Positions 7,051 to 15,400 of a stretch of 40,344 nucleotides of DNA are shown here, one piece after another (positions within the stretch are counted from its first letter, which is position 1; each line of letters opens with the position of its first letter). Below the pieces are notes generated by a model. It saw nothing but the letters and a program-made list of their open reading frames with translations. It ran no database searches and was not told the origin of the DNA. The DNA comes from JAUYIV01 sp040882645 (GTDB lineage Bacteria; Actinomycetota; Acidimicrobiia; Spongiisociales; UBA11373). The position numbers and the translations under genes are program-made. The stretch is taken from assembly GCA_040882645.1 (NCBI GenBank), contig JBBEAX010000021.1, forward strand, positions 1-40,344, written 5' to 3'.

Positions 7051-7607
7051 GTGACCCGGGTCATGTACGAGCCGGAGCGTGTGTCGACCTTGATGCGGTC
7101 GCCGGTCTCCACGAACAGTGGGACCTGGACCACCAGCCCGGTGTCCGTCGTCGCCGGCTTGGTGCCGGCAGACGACCGATCGCCTTTCACCCCTGGTTCC
7201 GTGTAGGCCACTTCCATCTCGACCGACGCCGGCAGGTCGATCCCGATCGCCTTGCCCTCGTACATCGAAAGGCTGACGTTTTCCCCTGCCCTGAGATACG
7301 CCTCCGCCGAGCCGACCTCATCGCTCTTCAGGACGAGCTGGGAGAAGGTTTCGCCGTCCATGAAGTGAAAGCCGAAGTCGTCGCGGTACAGGAACTGATG
7401 GGGACGGCGGGTGATGATCGCCTGCTGGACCGGCTCGTCGGCGCGGAAGGTCCGGTCGACTACGGCGCCTGAGTCGATGTTCTTCAGCTTCATGCGGACG
7501 AACGCCTTGCCCTTGCCGGGTTTGACGTGCTGATAATCGACGATCTGGAAGATGCCGTCATCGAGATTCAGCGTCATGCCGGGCCGTACGTCGTTCGTCG
7601 AGACCAT
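7047..7607 (-). CDS. efp: Translation elongation factor P
   Basis: Binds between the P and E sites of the ribosome and relieves stalling at polyproline. The 186 residues cover the KOW-like N-terminal domain with tip loop HVKPGKGKAF (Lys32 at the tip), the OB domain with YRDDFGFHFMD and the C-terminal OB domain ending RSGSYMTR. The tip lysine is the residue modified in proteobacteria. None of the modification genes (epmA/B, ymfI, earP) is in the window, and actinobacterial EF-P with a PGKG loop is reported to work unmodified. A GGAGG lies about 5 nt upstream of the ATG. Confidence 0.97.
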   Translation of the reverse strand: MVSTNDVRPGMTLNLDDGIFQIVDYQHVKPGKGKAFVRMKLKNIDSGAVVDRTFRADEPVQQAIITRRPHQFLYRDDFGFHFMDGETFSQLVLKSDEVGSAEAYLRAGENVSLSMYEGKAIGIDLPASVEMEVAYTEPGVKGDRSSAGTKPATTDTGLVVQVPLFVETGDRIKVDTRSGSYMTRVT

Positions 7608-7629
7608 CGCCGCCTCCAGTCAGCCGGCG

Positions 7630-8697
7630 TCAAGCGCCCAGCGTGAACTCTTTGTGTGATCCGGTGAGGACCGAGCCGCCCGACTCGGTCACCACGATCA
7701 TGTCCTCGATGCGCACCCCACCAGCACCCGGAATGTATACGCCTGGCTCGACGGTGATCACATCGCCCACCTCGAGCAGGTCGTCGTTTCCCCGGCGAAC
7801 CCAGGGCGGTTCGTGGATCTCGAGACCCACGCCGTGACCGGTGCTGTGAAGGAACTGCTCCTCGTAGCCGTAGCCTCGGAGCACCTCTCGCGCCGCTTCG
7901 TCGACGGCCCCGCAGGCAACGCCGGGCGCCACCTTGGCCAGTCCGGCCTCCTGTGACTCGAGCACAGCCCGGTACACCCGCGTCATCTCCTCGTCCGCCT
8001 CCCCCTCGAGCCACACCGTCCGGCTCATATCGGAGTGGTAGCCGTCCACGACACACCCGTAGTCGAGAAGCAGCAGCCCCGACCCGACCTGCTTTTCACC
8101 GGCCCGGTAGTGGGGAATGGACGCTCCTGCACCTGCCGCGACGATGGGTTCCCAATCGGCAGCATCACCACCATGCGCGCGCATGACGTCGATGAGCCGC
8201 CAGCCCAACTGCTTCTCGCTCACCCCACCTCCAGCGATGGCACGCAGCGCGGCGAAGGCGGCGTCACCTGCGGCGGCGGCCGCCCCCAGGGCGGCGATCT
8301 CGGCGGAATCCTTGGTGCGACGCAGGGCCTCGACCTTGCCCCCGCCGGCGACGGTGTCGACTGCAGTCTCCCGTGCGAAGTCGCTGGAGAATGCCCAGGT
8401 GACCCCGTCGGCCTCGAGCCCGACCGAGTCGAGGTCGGCGACGACCTTCCGGAACACATCCCACATCCCCGAGGTGTACACGATCAACTCGGTGTCGAAC
8501 AGATCGACAACGAGCGCCTCAGCCAGCTCTCCATACCTGCCGTCGGTGATGAACACTGCGCCGTCGGATGGTTTCACCAGGAGAAAGCCGTTCGAGCCGG
8601 TGAAGCCTGTCAGGTAACGAAGATTGGGAGCCCGCGACACCAGGATCGGCGCAGTGATGCTCTCCCGGAGCGCGTTCAGACGTTCGCCGTGCTTCAT
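7630..8697 (-). CDS. pepQ: Xaa-Pro aminopeptidase / M24 family metallopeptidase
   Basis: Cytoplasmic peptidase that cleaves X-Pro bonds and recycles proline-containing peptides. The 355 residues comprise an N-terminal creatinase-like domain (1-125) and a C-terminal pita-bread domain. The five metal ligands are present: Asp212 (LLDYGC), Asp223 (HSDMSRTV), His288 (GHGVGLEIHE), Glu317 (EPGVY) and Glu331 (RIED). It follows aroB with an ATGA overlap and a strong GGGAGGAG ribosome binding site. The aroB-pepQ-efp-nusB order is standard in actinobacteria. Choice between the names pepQ and pepP rests on context only. Confidence 0.93.
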   Translation of the reverse strand: MKHGERLNALRESITAPILVSRAPNLRYLTGFTGSNGFLLVKPSDGAVFITDGRYGELAEALVVDLFDTELIVYTSGMWDVFRKVVADLDSVGLEADGVTWAFSSDFARETAVDTVAGGGKVEALRRTKDSAEIAALGAAAAAGDAAFAALRAIAGGGVSEKQLGWRLIDVMRAHGGDAADWEPIVAAGAGASIPHYRAGEKQVGSGLLLLDYGCVVDGYHSDMSRTVWLEGEADEEMTRVYRAVLESQEAGLAKVAPGVACGAVDEAAREVLRGYGYEEQFLHSTGHGVGLEIHEPPWVRRGNDDLLEVGDVITVEPGVYIPGAGGVRIEDMIVVTESGGSVLTGSHKEFTLGA

Positions 8698-9737
8698 GAC
8701 TCTCCTCCCGAAATGCCAACGGCCGCGAGGGCGGCGCCAACGGTAGCCGAGCCGACTGATCGCACCAGCGGGCGGCCAACCGCCTCGAGGACCACCATCC
8801 GGAGACCGTGGGAATCGTGCTTCTTGTCGAGCCGCAGACGGCTCAACAACTCGACCCGGTCCACTGCGGGCGCTTCGGTGGGCAGGCCCAACGCGGCGAT
8901 GGCGGCACGCTGCCGCTCCTCCCCGTCGAAGCCGACCTCGATGACCGACGCCCGCCCTGCGGCCACCATCCCCACGGCGACTGCCTCCCCGTGAGGCATG
9001 CTGGTGATTGCCTCGAGAGCGTGTCCTACCGTGTGGCCATAGTTCAAATGGGCACGCACGCCCCGTTCCTCGAAGTCCTCGCCGACGATGCGGGCCTTTA
9101 CGGCCACCGCCCGGGTGACCACCTCCGCCAGGTCGGCCCTCTGGCCGTCGTGTTCGATGAGTTCGAACAACCCGGGATCGCCCACGAGCCCTGCCTTGAG
9201 AGCCTCGGCAAGACCCTCCCTGATCAGTTCGCCCGGAAGGGCGTCAAGCACCGACAGGTCGATCACCACTCTCGCCGGGTGGCGAAACGCCCCGATCAGG
9301 TTCTTGCCTCCGACATTCACCCCCGACTTGCCTCCGATCGAGGCATCGATCGCCGCCAGCAGAGTGGTTGGCACAAGGTGCACCCGCACCCCCCGCAAGA
9401 ACACCGCTCCGACGAACCCGGCGAGATCGGTGACTGCCCCCCCGCCCACCCCGATCACCATGTCGTCTCGTGTCGCCCCCGCCTCGGCAAGGCCGCGACA
9501 GACCGCCTCGACGGTGGCAAGCGATTTGGCGGCATCCCGGTCCGCGACCGAGTACACCTCGGTACGGATACCGGCAGAGGCCAGTCCGGCGGCCACGCTC
9601 GCGGCCAGGTGCGCCGCTCCTGGCTGGGTCACCAGGCCACAGAACGCTGGAGTGGCGTCCTCGAGGACGGCATCGGGCTGGAGGAGATCCCGCCCGATCA
9701 CCACCCGGGTGACCCCGCCTACGACGACTTCGTCCAT
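8694..9737 (-). CDS. aroB: 3-dehydroquinate synthase
   Basis: Second step of the shikimate pathway: converts DAHP to 3-dehydroquinate using NAD and a divalent metal. The 347 residues include the NAD-binding GVGGGAVTDLAGFVG, the signature VPTTLLAAIDASIGGKSGVN, the lysine-bearing GGKNLIGAF, and the metal-site NYGHTVGHALE. Length is normal. Its start overlaps the aroK end by 19 nt, and its end overlaps pepQ by 4 nt, so aroC-aroK-aroB-pepQ form one tightly packed operon. Confidence 0.97.
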   Translation of the reverse strand: MDEVVVGGVTRVVIGRDLLQPDAVLEDATPAFCGLVTQPGAAHLAASVAAGLASAGIRTEVYSVADRDAAKSLATVEAVCRGLAEAGATRDDMVIGVGGGAVTDLAGFVGAVFLRGVRVHLVPTTLLAAIDASIGGKSGVNVGGKNLIGAFRHPARVVIDLSVLDALPGELIREGLAEALKAGLVGDPGLFELIEHDGQRADLAEVVTRAVAVKARIVGEDFEERGVRAHLNYGHTVGHALEAITSMPHGEAVAVGMVAAGRASVIEVGFDGEERQRAAIAALGLPTEAPAVDRVELLSRLRLDKKHDSHGLRMVVLEAVGRPLVRSVGSATVGAALAAVGISGGES

Positions 9738-10219
9738 TCCTCGATCACCCTCTCCGCCACTTCCTCAGGTGGCGCCGTCGCCACGACCACCGCATGCGCC
9801 GCGGCCTCATATCTCCCACGCCGCTCCTCGAGAATCCGGCGGAGAGCCCCCGCGGGGTCGGCATCGAGCAGCGGCCGCTCCGCGGCGGCGCCGGTCCGGG
9901 TGAGCAGCACGTCGAATGGTGTGTCGAGCCACACGAGAAACCCGCCAGAGCGCATCGACGCGGTCAACTCGCCGTCGAGCACCACTCCCCCGCCACAGGC
10001 GACCACGATCGGCGTCCCGAGCAGCGAGCGCACCGCTTCGGCTTCCGCCCGGCGAAAGACTCTCTCTCCCTCGGCGAACAGCTCGACGACGTTCCGACCC
10101 GACCGGGATTCCACCAGCCGATCCGTGTCCACCCAGTCGCGCCCGAGCCGCGCCGCCACCAGTGGCGCGACGGTCGTCTTGCCCGCACCCATCATGCCGA
10201 TGAGCCAGATGGTCGCCAT
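9719..10219 (-). CDS. aroK: Shikimate kinase
   Basis: Phosphorylates the 3-hydroxyl of shikimate with ATP. The 166 residues carry Walker A GMMGAGKTT (8-16), the shikimate-binding DTDRLVE, and ACGGGVVLD, the equivalent of the family CGGG motif. The lid region (RTGAAAERPLLD) supplies the arginines that close on ATP. Its ATG shares one base with the aroC stop (TGATG). Length and motif order are typical, and its neighbours aroC and aroB act just after and before it in the pathway block. Confidence 0.96.
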   Translation of the reverse strand: MATIWLIGMMGAGKTTVAPLVAARLGRDWVDTDRLVESRSGRNVVELFAEGERVFRRAEAEAVRSLLGTPIVVACGGGVVLDGELTASMRSGGFLVWLDTPFDVLLTRTGAAAERPLLDADPAGALRRILEERRGRYEAAAHAVVVATAPPEEVAERVIEEWTKSS

Positions 10220-11370
10220 CAGAAGCCGGCTTGGCGGCTTCTATACGAGTCCACCGACCGGCGGAAATCTGCAACTGTGTCGCCGCCGAACATCCGGGTC
10301 ATCTCGGCGGCGAGCACTAGTGCCACCATCTGCTCGCCCACCACCGCCGCGGCCGGCACCGCGCACACGTCCGAGCGCTCCCGAAACGCTTCACGCGGCT
10401 CCTTGGTGGTGACGTCGACGGTCGGCAGAGGCCGCATCAGCGTCGACAGCGGTTTCATGGCGATCCGCGCCGTGATCGGCTGACCGGTCGACATCCCGCC
10501 TTCGATCCCACCGGCCCGCTCGGTCGGTCGCTTGAAGACACCACCCTCGAAGCCGATCTCGTCGTGAGCCGCCGACCCGGGCCGGGACGCCGAAATCAGC
10601 CCGTCACCGATGCCCACGGCCTTGATCCCTGGAATGGACATCAACGCCCCGGCAAGGAGACCGTCGAGGCGGCGGTCCCAATGGACATGGCTGCCAACCC
10701 CCGCCGGCACGCCATAGGCAATCACCTCGGCGACACCCCCGAGCGTGTCGCGTTGGTCGCGTGCCAGGTCGATGGCGGCAACCATCCGCTCTTCGGCGAC
10801 CGGATCGAGCGTCCGCACCGGCGAGCGATCGACGAGGTCGAGCTCGCCCGGCCCGGGTCGGGTGTCTCCGCTTGCTTCGACCTGCCCGATGGCGATCACA
10901 TGGCTGACGATGGCCGCCCCCGCTTCGGCGAGGAGCCGTTTGGCCAGATGACCGGCGACCGTGCGGGCGGCGGTCTCCCGAGCAGAAGACCGCTCGAGGA
11001 TGTCGCGGGCGTCGTGGGTGTCGTACTTGAGCATCCCCGCGAGGTCGGCGTGCCCCGGTCGGGGGGCGGTCAGTGGCCGGGTGGCGGCGCCCGGCGTGGG
11101 GGACATCTCCGCAGCCCAACGCTGCCACTCGGTATTGCGGACGAGCACAGCCACCGGGCTCCCCAGGGTCTTGCCAAACCGGATTCCGCCAAGAACCTCG
11201 ATCTCGTCCTGCTCGATCCGCATCCGCGGACCCCGCCCGTGACCCATCCGGCGTCTCGCCAGCTCCGCGGCTATGCCCTCAGCCGACACCTCGATACCGG
11301 CAGGCAACCCCTCGACGATCGCCACCAGTCCGGGCCCATGTGACTCACCGGCCGTAAGAAAGCGGAGCAT
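10219..11370 (-). CDS. aroC: Chorismate synthase
   Basis: Last shikimate-pathway enzyme: an FMN-dependent trans-elimination from EPSP to chorismate. The 383 residues begin MLRFLTAGESHG, the first family signature, and contain RMGHGRGPRM, RPGHADLAGMLKYDTHDARD with SSARETAARTVAG, and GGMSTGQPI. The frame is open to 11400, but ATG 11370 gives the conserved N-terminus. No Shine-Dalgarno is seen. A TAGCCT hexamer (11384-11379) ends 8 nt before the ATG, with a heptad array directly behind it, suggesting leaderless transcription at the start of the aroC-aroK-aroB operon. Confidence 0.97.
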   Translation of the reverse strand: MLRFLTAGESHGPGLVAIVEGLPAGIEVSAEGIAAELARRRMGHGRGPRMRIEQDEIEVLGGIRFGKTLGSPVAVLVRNTEWQRWAAEMSPTPGAATRPLTAPRPGHADLAGMLKYDTHDARDILERSSARETAARTVAGHLAKRLLAEAGAAIVSHVIAIGQVEASGDTRPGPGELDLVDRSPVRTLDPVAEERMVAAIDLARDQRDTLGGVAEVIAYGVPAGVGSHVHWDRRLDGLLAGALMSIPGIKAVGIGDGLISASRPGSAAHDEIGFEGGVFKRPTERAGGIEGGMSTGQPITARIAMKPLSTLMRPLPTVDVTTKEPREAFRERSDVCAVPAAAVVGEQMVALVLAAEMTRMFGGDTVADFRRSVDSYRSRQAGF

Positions 11371-11386
11371 GAACAGGGAGGCTAGG

Positions 11387-11421
11387 CCGCTGCCCGCCAC
11401 CCGCTACCCGCCTCCCGCAAG
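11387..11421. repeat. Heptad tandem repeat, CCGCTAC type
   Basis: Five in-phase 7-bp units: CCGCTGC, CCGCCAC, CCGCTAC, CCGCCTC, CCGCAAG. The array starts 2 bp upstream of the -10-like hexamer of aroC. It shares its heptamer with the array in front of def at 1364-1391. Confidence 0.7.
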
Positions 11422-11465
11422 AAAAGAGCAGATCACGCACCAGGACGCCTTCCACGTTCTGTCGT

Positions 11466-11500
11466 ATTGCGAATTGCGAATCGCGGGCCGAGCGAAGCGA
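11466..11500. repeat. Short heptad repeat, ATTGCGA type
   Basis: Two exact units ATTGCGA, ATTGCGA, followed in phase by the degenerate units ATCGCGG, GCCGAGC, GAAGCGA. It lies directly after the pilP-like stop codon. The region 11422-11465 between the two arrays shows nothing recognisable apart from a short T-rich stretch in the minus-strand sense. Confidence 0.5.
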
Positions 11501-11502
11501 GG

Positions 11503-12087
11503 CTACTTAACGATCGACTGGCCCACCGCCAGGGTGAAGGCACTGTCGCCGTAGGTGAAGACCCCGCCGTTGTCGCTGAGGCTCACCACCTTGAACTCAC
11601 CGGCGAACGTGTCGCCGACGCCAACCGTATAAGTCTGGCCGTCGACCTCCACGACCGCGACCCGTCCCCCGGCCTCCTGCCTCACCTCCAGCAGTGTCAC
11701 CCGCTTCCCCTGAGGTTGATCGCCGGTAGTGGTGCTCGTGGTGCCGCCGGTCGACGAGGAGGTCGTCGCACCCGGGGAAGTGGTCGTGGTCGCCCCCCCG
11801 CTGGTGGAGGAGGTGGTGTCGCCATCGGGAACCGTCGTGGTCGAGTCCGGCACGATGAGCGGCTCGAATGGGTCACGCGGCTGCGCGACCTGATAATCCG
11901 TCGACGGATCGAGCGGTCCTCCAGGGGCGGCAGCAACGGTTCCCGGATTGACCGATGCACTCGGCAGGGCGGGCTCACCTCCCGTGAACACCCCGGCCGA
12001 AGCCAGCAGCCAGACCGAAGCAGCAGCGGTTCCCACCAGGAGGAGCGAGACCAGCACCGACACCAGAGTCCGCTTGACACCGATCAC
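11503..12087 (-). CDS. PilP-like pilus alignment protein
   Basis: 194 residues; not recognised by a strict signature but placed where pilP stands in pilMNOP operons. It has a membrane segment at about 7-30, an extracytoplasmic stretch, a Ser/Thr-rich linker (about 79-122, with TTTT and SSST runs) and a compact C-terminal domain. That domain's pattern (LLEVRQEAGGRVAVVEVDGQ, then VGVGDTFAGEFKVVSL) resembles the PilP/GspC homology region. Family PilP are lipoproteins; no lipobox is seen here, so the TM helix would anchor it. GTG start overlapping pilO by 4 nt. Last gene of the pilus operon. Probable role: periplasm-like scaffold with PilN and PilO. Confidence 0.7.
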   Translation of the reverse strand: MIGVKRTLVSVLVSLLLVGTAAASVWLLASAGVFTGGEPALPSASVNPGTVAAAPGGPLDPSTDYQVAQPRDPFEPLIVPDSTTTVPDGDTTSSTSGGATTTTSPGATTSSSTGGTTSTTTGDQPQGKRVTLLEVRQEAGGRVAVVEVDGQTYTVGVGDTFAGEFKVVSLSDNGGVFTYGDSAFTLAVGQSIVK

Positions 12088-12728
12088 GGGCTCACCTCCC
12101 CGCCGGCCTCGGCATCGCCCGCAAGGGTGGTCGTGGTGGTGCCCGTACCGCCGTCCCCAGGAATCACGATGTCGTCCAGAGGCGGCAGCAGATCGGCAAG
12201 GGTGAAGAGCGTCATCTGGACGCCCACCGCCAACACGGTGACCCCGGACTCATCAACCGACGACGATGCCGATATCCCATCGACTCGCACCAGCCGATCC
12301 ATCTCGTTCAACCCGAACAGGAATCCCAGGATCTCGAAGAACTCGCCCTCTATCTGGGCGGAAATAGCGATCTCACGCAGATCCGTATCGTCACCGGCGA
12401 CCGCCGGCAGCGACGGGGACAGAGTCTGGAGCTCCACCCCGGTGTCGTTCGTCAGGGCAAAGATCGCCTCGATGAATTCATCGAGCAGCGGACGCTCCGG
12501 AATGAGGGCTTCGAGCTGCCCGAGCGCAGCCAGATACTCGACCTCGCGGTCCCTGATCTCCTCGAGCTGCCGGACCTGTACCCGCAGCCGTTGCTCGGTG
12601 TCCTGGGCGACCACCAACTCGTCCCCCAGTTCGGCGATGCGACTGTTGCGCGGGCTGACGAGGAACATCCACCACGCCGCCGTGATGAAGAGCATTCCGA
12701 GGATCATGAGGAGCCCTATGCGCCGCAT
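12084..12728 (-). CDS. pilO: Type IV pilus inner-membrane protein PilO
   Basis: Part of the PilM-PilN-PilO alignment complex that links the cytoplasmic motor to the envelope. The 214 residues show the usual layout: TM helix at about 5-24, coiled coil at about 27-62 (heptad-rich, many Glu/Arg/Leu), then a ferredoxin-like domain containing FIEAIFALTNDTGVEL and EGEFFEILGFLFGLNEMDRLVRVDG, the typical PilO core. The C-terminal tail is Thr/Gly-rich. One nucleotide separates it from pilN, and it overlaps the pilP-like gene by 4 nt. Confidence 0.88.
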   Translation of the reverse strand: MRRIGLLMILGMLFITAAWWMFLVSPRNSRIAELGDELVVAQDTEQRLRVQVRQLEEIRDREVEYLAALGQLEALIPERPLLDEFIEAIFALTNDTGVELQTLSPSLPAVAGDDTDLREIAISAQIEGEFFEILGFLFGLNEMDRLVRVDGISASSSVDESGVTVLAVGVQMTLFTLADLLPPLDDIVIPGDGGTGTTTTTLAGDAEAGGEVSP

Positions 12729-12729
12729 A

Positions 12730-13344
12730 TCAGGGGATCTCCGGGATCAAGGTCTCGGCACGGTTCGTCGCCGCGGCCGAGGTGAGCACGGCCGTCGAAG
12801 TGAAGGTCACCACATTTGCGTCCCCGATGATGCCCTCGGCGACCGTGCTGACCCAGGTGCCGGTGACGCCATTGAACTGATCCGAGTCGAGGGCACGGAG
12901 CCACGCCGACACGTCGGGAAAGTCGAACCCGACCCCGGAGAACGCCACCTGCCCGAGTACCCCCGGTGTGGTCTCCGTAACGGTCGTGCCGCTGAACGTC
13001 TCGACCCACACCCGCGGCGGGAGCAGACGCGCCAGGTCGTTTAGAAGGATTCCCCAGTCGATGTCGGTGGCGAGCGCAGTGCGCACCAGATCCGAGCGAT
13101 CCTGGTACTCGATCTGCAGATCACCGGCCGAATTCAGTGCCACCACTTCGCGCTCGAGGCTCTGGTTGATCTCCAACTGCGCGTCGACGTCGTCGCGGGC
13201 CGCCGACACCCGGGAATCCCAGTAGAGGACACCAACCCCGAGGAGAGCGATATATGCGACGACACCGAAGATCAGAAGCCCAGCGCGACGGCGTCGACTC
13301 CGCTCCTCGGCGACCTCGGGCGGAAGGAGGTTGATCGGTCTCAT
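12730..13344 (-). CDS. pilN: Type IV pilus assembly protein PilN
   Basis: Bitopic membrane protein whose short cytoplasmic N-terminus docks in PilM. The 204 residues begin MRPINLLPPE, containing the conserved INLLP motif that binds PilM. This is followed by a basic stretch, a TM helix (about 23-42), a coiled coil (about 45-72) and a ferredoxin-like domain with DIDWGILLNDLARLLPPRVWV, the most conserved part of the family. Lies between pilM and pilO, as expected. Confidence 0.92.
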   Translation of the reverse strand: MRPINLLPPEVAEERSRRRRAGLLIFGVVAYIALLGVGVLYWDSRVSAARDDVDAQLEINQSLEREVVALNSAGDLQIEYQDRSDLVRTALATDIDWGILLNDLARLLPPRVWVETFSGTTVTETTPGVLGQVAFSGVGFDFPDVSAWLRALDSDQFNGVTGTWVSTVAEGIIGDANVVTFTSTAVLTSAAATNRAETLIPEIP

Positions 13345-13359
13345 GATCGGTGGCTGCTC

Positions 13360-14463
13360 TCAGGCGACATGGGCGAACCTGTTCGTCGGGGGCACCACAT
13401 AGGACCCCCAGAGCCCGAGACCGACCGCGGCCGGAAGTACGGGTTGGAAGTTGAGCAGCTCGCTCTCGGTCATCTGCACCCGGCCGACGCTGACGTGGTC
13501 CAGCACTCGCACGGGCTCGACCCGGGTGTTGAGCGAGCGGCCGACGCGGTTGGCGAGGTGCGGCAGGCGAGCCCCGTTGCCGGCAACGACCAGCCGATCG
13601 AGGCCGTGCTCGGCTGCCTGGGTCAGGTAGTAATTGACCGAGCCGCGGATCTCCTCGATCAGGGCGTCGGCGGTTCGGGTGAGGATGCGGCGGGCGATCA
13701 TCTCTTCGTCGTCGCCCTCGGGGAAACCATGCGGAGCAACGCCGACCCGGCGCTTGAGAGCTTCGGCGTCCTCCCGTGAAATCGACATACCGGCCATCAG
13801 CGTCTCGGTGAAGTGCTCGCCACCCGTGGGGAGGATCCGCACGAAGCGGGTGATACCACCGCGCACGATGGCGATCTGCGAGATCGACCCACCAATGTCG
13901 AGCATCGCCTGGGGACCCTCTCCACCAAGCATCAGATCGGCGCCGAACGCTGCCCGAACCAGCCCGAACGCCTGTAGATCGATCGACAACACGCTCAAAC
14001 CAGCGCTGTTGGCGATGCGAACAAGCCCCTCCACCATGTCGCGCTGAGCGGCCACCACCAGGATCGACAGCATCAGGTCACCCTCGGGGGTGGTGAACTC
14101 CTCGAGCGGAACGAAGTCGAGGACGGCTTCTTCCACCGGAATGGGTATCACGTCTTGGACCTGGAACGGAAGGGCGTCGACGAGTTCCCCCTCCTCGAGA
14201 TGGGGAACATCCACCTGGCGGACGATCACTCGCTGGTTGGCGATTCCGATCACCACCCGCTTACGCGGCAACCTGTAGCGTTTCCACAACGCGGCCACGA
14301 CCTCTGAGATCGCTCCCTCATCCACGATGTCGCCCGATTCGATCACGCCAGGCGGCAACGGCATCTCGACGAAGCGCCGGAGAACCGGTGCTCCCTTGCC
14401 GCTGTCGACGACGGCCGCCCGGACCGCCTCCGATCCGATGTCGAGACCTATCGAGACAGCCAT
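13360..14463 (-). CDS. pilM: Type IV pilus assembly protein PilM
   Basis: Actin-like cytoplasmic ATP-binding protein that couples the pilus motor to PilN/PilO. The 367 residues have the FtsA/PilM phosphate-1 region GLDIGSEAVRAAVV, the conserved LVDALPFQVQDVIPIPVEEAVLDF segment, phosphate-2 LDIGGSISQIAIVRGG and the adenosine motif VVAGNGARLPHLANRVG. ATG 14463 follows GGAG at 6 nt. A 15-codon upstream ORF with its own ribosome binding site overlaps this start (see 14448-14495). pilM seems to head a pilM-N-O-P-like sub-operon, separated from pilD by 175 bp. Confidence 0.96.
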   Translation of the reverse strand: MAVSIGLDIGSEAVRAAVVDSGKGAPVLRRFVEMPLPPGVIESGDIVDEGAISEVVAALWKRYRLPRKRVVIGIANQRVIVRQVDVPHLEEGELVDALPFQVQDVIPIPVEEAVLDFVPLEEFTTPEGDLMLSILVVAAQRDMVEGLVRIANSAGLSVLSIDLQAFGLVRAAFGADLMLGGEGPQAMLDIGGSISQIAIVRGGITRFVRILPTGGEHFTETLMAGMSISREDAEALKRRVGVAPHGFPEGDDEEMIARRILTRTADALIEEIRGSVNYYLTQAAEHGLDRLVVAGNGARLPHLANRVGRSLNTRVEPVRVLDHVSVGRVQMTESELLNFQPVLPAAVGLGLWGSYVVPPTNRFAHVA

Positions 14464-14495
14464 GGGTCTCTCCGCGAGCCACCAATAGGCGCCAT
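14448..14495 (-). CDS. Possible leader peptide overlapping the pilM start
   Basis: A 15-codon ORF (MAPIGGSRRDPWLSR) starts with ATG at 14495, preceded by GAGGAG at a spacing of 7 nt, and stops with TAG 16 nt inside pilM in another frame. Its ribosome binding site is better than that of pilM itself. It could couple or limit pilM translation. No homologue is known to me and it may be fortuitous. Confidence 0.3.
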   Translation of the reverse strand: MAPIGGSRRDPWLSR

Positions 14496-14497
14496 AG

Positions 14498-14576
14498 CAA
14501 GGCTCCTCACCTTGGTCACAGACCTGTAGTTACGCCTGTGTCAGCAAAGCGTACTCAGGGGCCGCGCGGGGACCAA
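14498..14576 (-). promoter_or_regulatory. Putative pilM promoter with CCTGT repeats
   Basis: Minus strand: TTGGTC (14576-14571), a 17-bp spacer and TACGCT (14553-14548) form a modest promoter. Downstream lies a 24-bp element (14517-14540) with CACAG/CTGTG inverted ends and CCTGT directly repeated at 12 bp (14523 and 14535, plus sense). A CAAGG-7 nt-CCTTG hairpin (14498-14514) follows, holding the ribosome binding site of the small upstream ORF in its loop. The arrangement suggests regulated expression. The rest of 14464-14638 shows nothing else clear. Confidence 0.4.
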
Positions 14577-14638
14577 GGATTCAACTCGATCACCGCCAGC
14601 GCGTGGCGCGCACGCTCAGCGCGGCCGGGAACCGGCCT

Positions 14639-15400
14639 CTATCCGAGGTACCACGCCGCGACCGAGTCACCGACCGCGATCGCCAGCCACGAGCCGAGCA
14701 CGAGCCAGGGACCGAACGGAGTGGCGTCCTTCCGGGTCGCCTTGGTCAGAACCAGAAGCAGGATCGAGGCGAGCCCCCCGAGGACGAACGCGCCGAACAC
14801 TGCCACGCCGAGCGTCTCCCACGATCTGAACGCCGCGAACAGTCCGAGGATGAAAGCGAGCTTGACGTCGCCCATGCCGAAACCACCGCGCGCGAGCAGC
14901 GCCACCAGCAGTAGCACCGCGAAGTAGGCGACACCTCCCATGAGGCCACGCCACAGTGACGACAGATCACCGTCTGCGGTGGCTCCAGCGGCAAGCAGCA
15001 CCGCGCCGACAACAGTGCCGGGGTAGAGGATTCGGTTGGGTAGGCGCTTGTGATCGATGTCCACCAGCGAGAGGACGAAGGTCAGCGCGGCGAACCACAG
15101 GTATGCCGGCAGCACCAACGACTCGCCGATCACGGCGGCGGTGGCGGCAAACAACGCCGCGGTCGTCAACTCGACCACCGGGTATCTCACCGAGATGGGG
15201 GCGGAGCAGTCCCGGCATTTGCCACGAAGCAGCATCCACGACAACACCGGGATGTTGTCCCGTGCCCGGATCTCGCTCCCGCAACGGGGGCACCGCGACG
15301 CCGGTTTCACCACAGAAGCCCCGAGCGGGACGCGATAGGCGATCACGTTGAGAAAGCTGCCGACGAGCAGGCCGGCGAGCCCGGCAAGAGCGATGATCAC
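14639..15400 (-). CDS. pilD: Prepilin peptidase (type IV leader peptidase / N-methyltransferase)
   Basis: Integral membrane aspartyl protease that removes the short leader from prepilins after Gly(-1) and methylates the new N-terminus. The 253 residues include the N-terminal cytoplasmic domain with two zinc-type CxxC pairs (Cys37/Cys40 and Cys62/Cys65) flanking ARDNIPVLSWMLLRG, then about seven TM helices. The A24 catalytic aspartates lie in SLVDIDHKRLPN (114/116) and GMGDVKLA (Asp178). It overlaps the pseudopilin gene by 4 nt. It should process all eight pilin-like proteins in this window. Confidence 0.95.
   Translation of the reverse strand: MIIALAGLAGLLVGSFLNVIAYRVPLGASVVKPASRCPRCGSEIRARDNIPVLSWMLLRGKCRDCSAPISVRYPVVELTTAALFAATAAVIGESLVLPAYLWFAALTFVLSLVDIDHKRLPNRILYPGTVVGAVLLAAGATADGDLSSLWRGLMGGVAYFAVLLLVALLARGGFGMGDVKLAFILGLFAAFRSWETLGVAVFGAFVLGGLASILLLVLTKATRKDATPFGPWLVLGSWLAIAVGDSVAAWYLG

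Noticed and set aside
8808..10412. Long plus-strand open frame (about 530 codons)
   Set aside because: It lies antisense to aroB and aroK, which have full family motifs. Its translation is rich in Arg/His/Pro/Gly and has no domain pattern, as expected for shadow frames in GC-rich DNA.
11467..13044. Long plus-strand open frame opposite the pilP-like, pilO and pilN genes
   Set aside because: Low-complexity Ser/Arg-rich translation, and it is fully antisense to an intact pilus operon.
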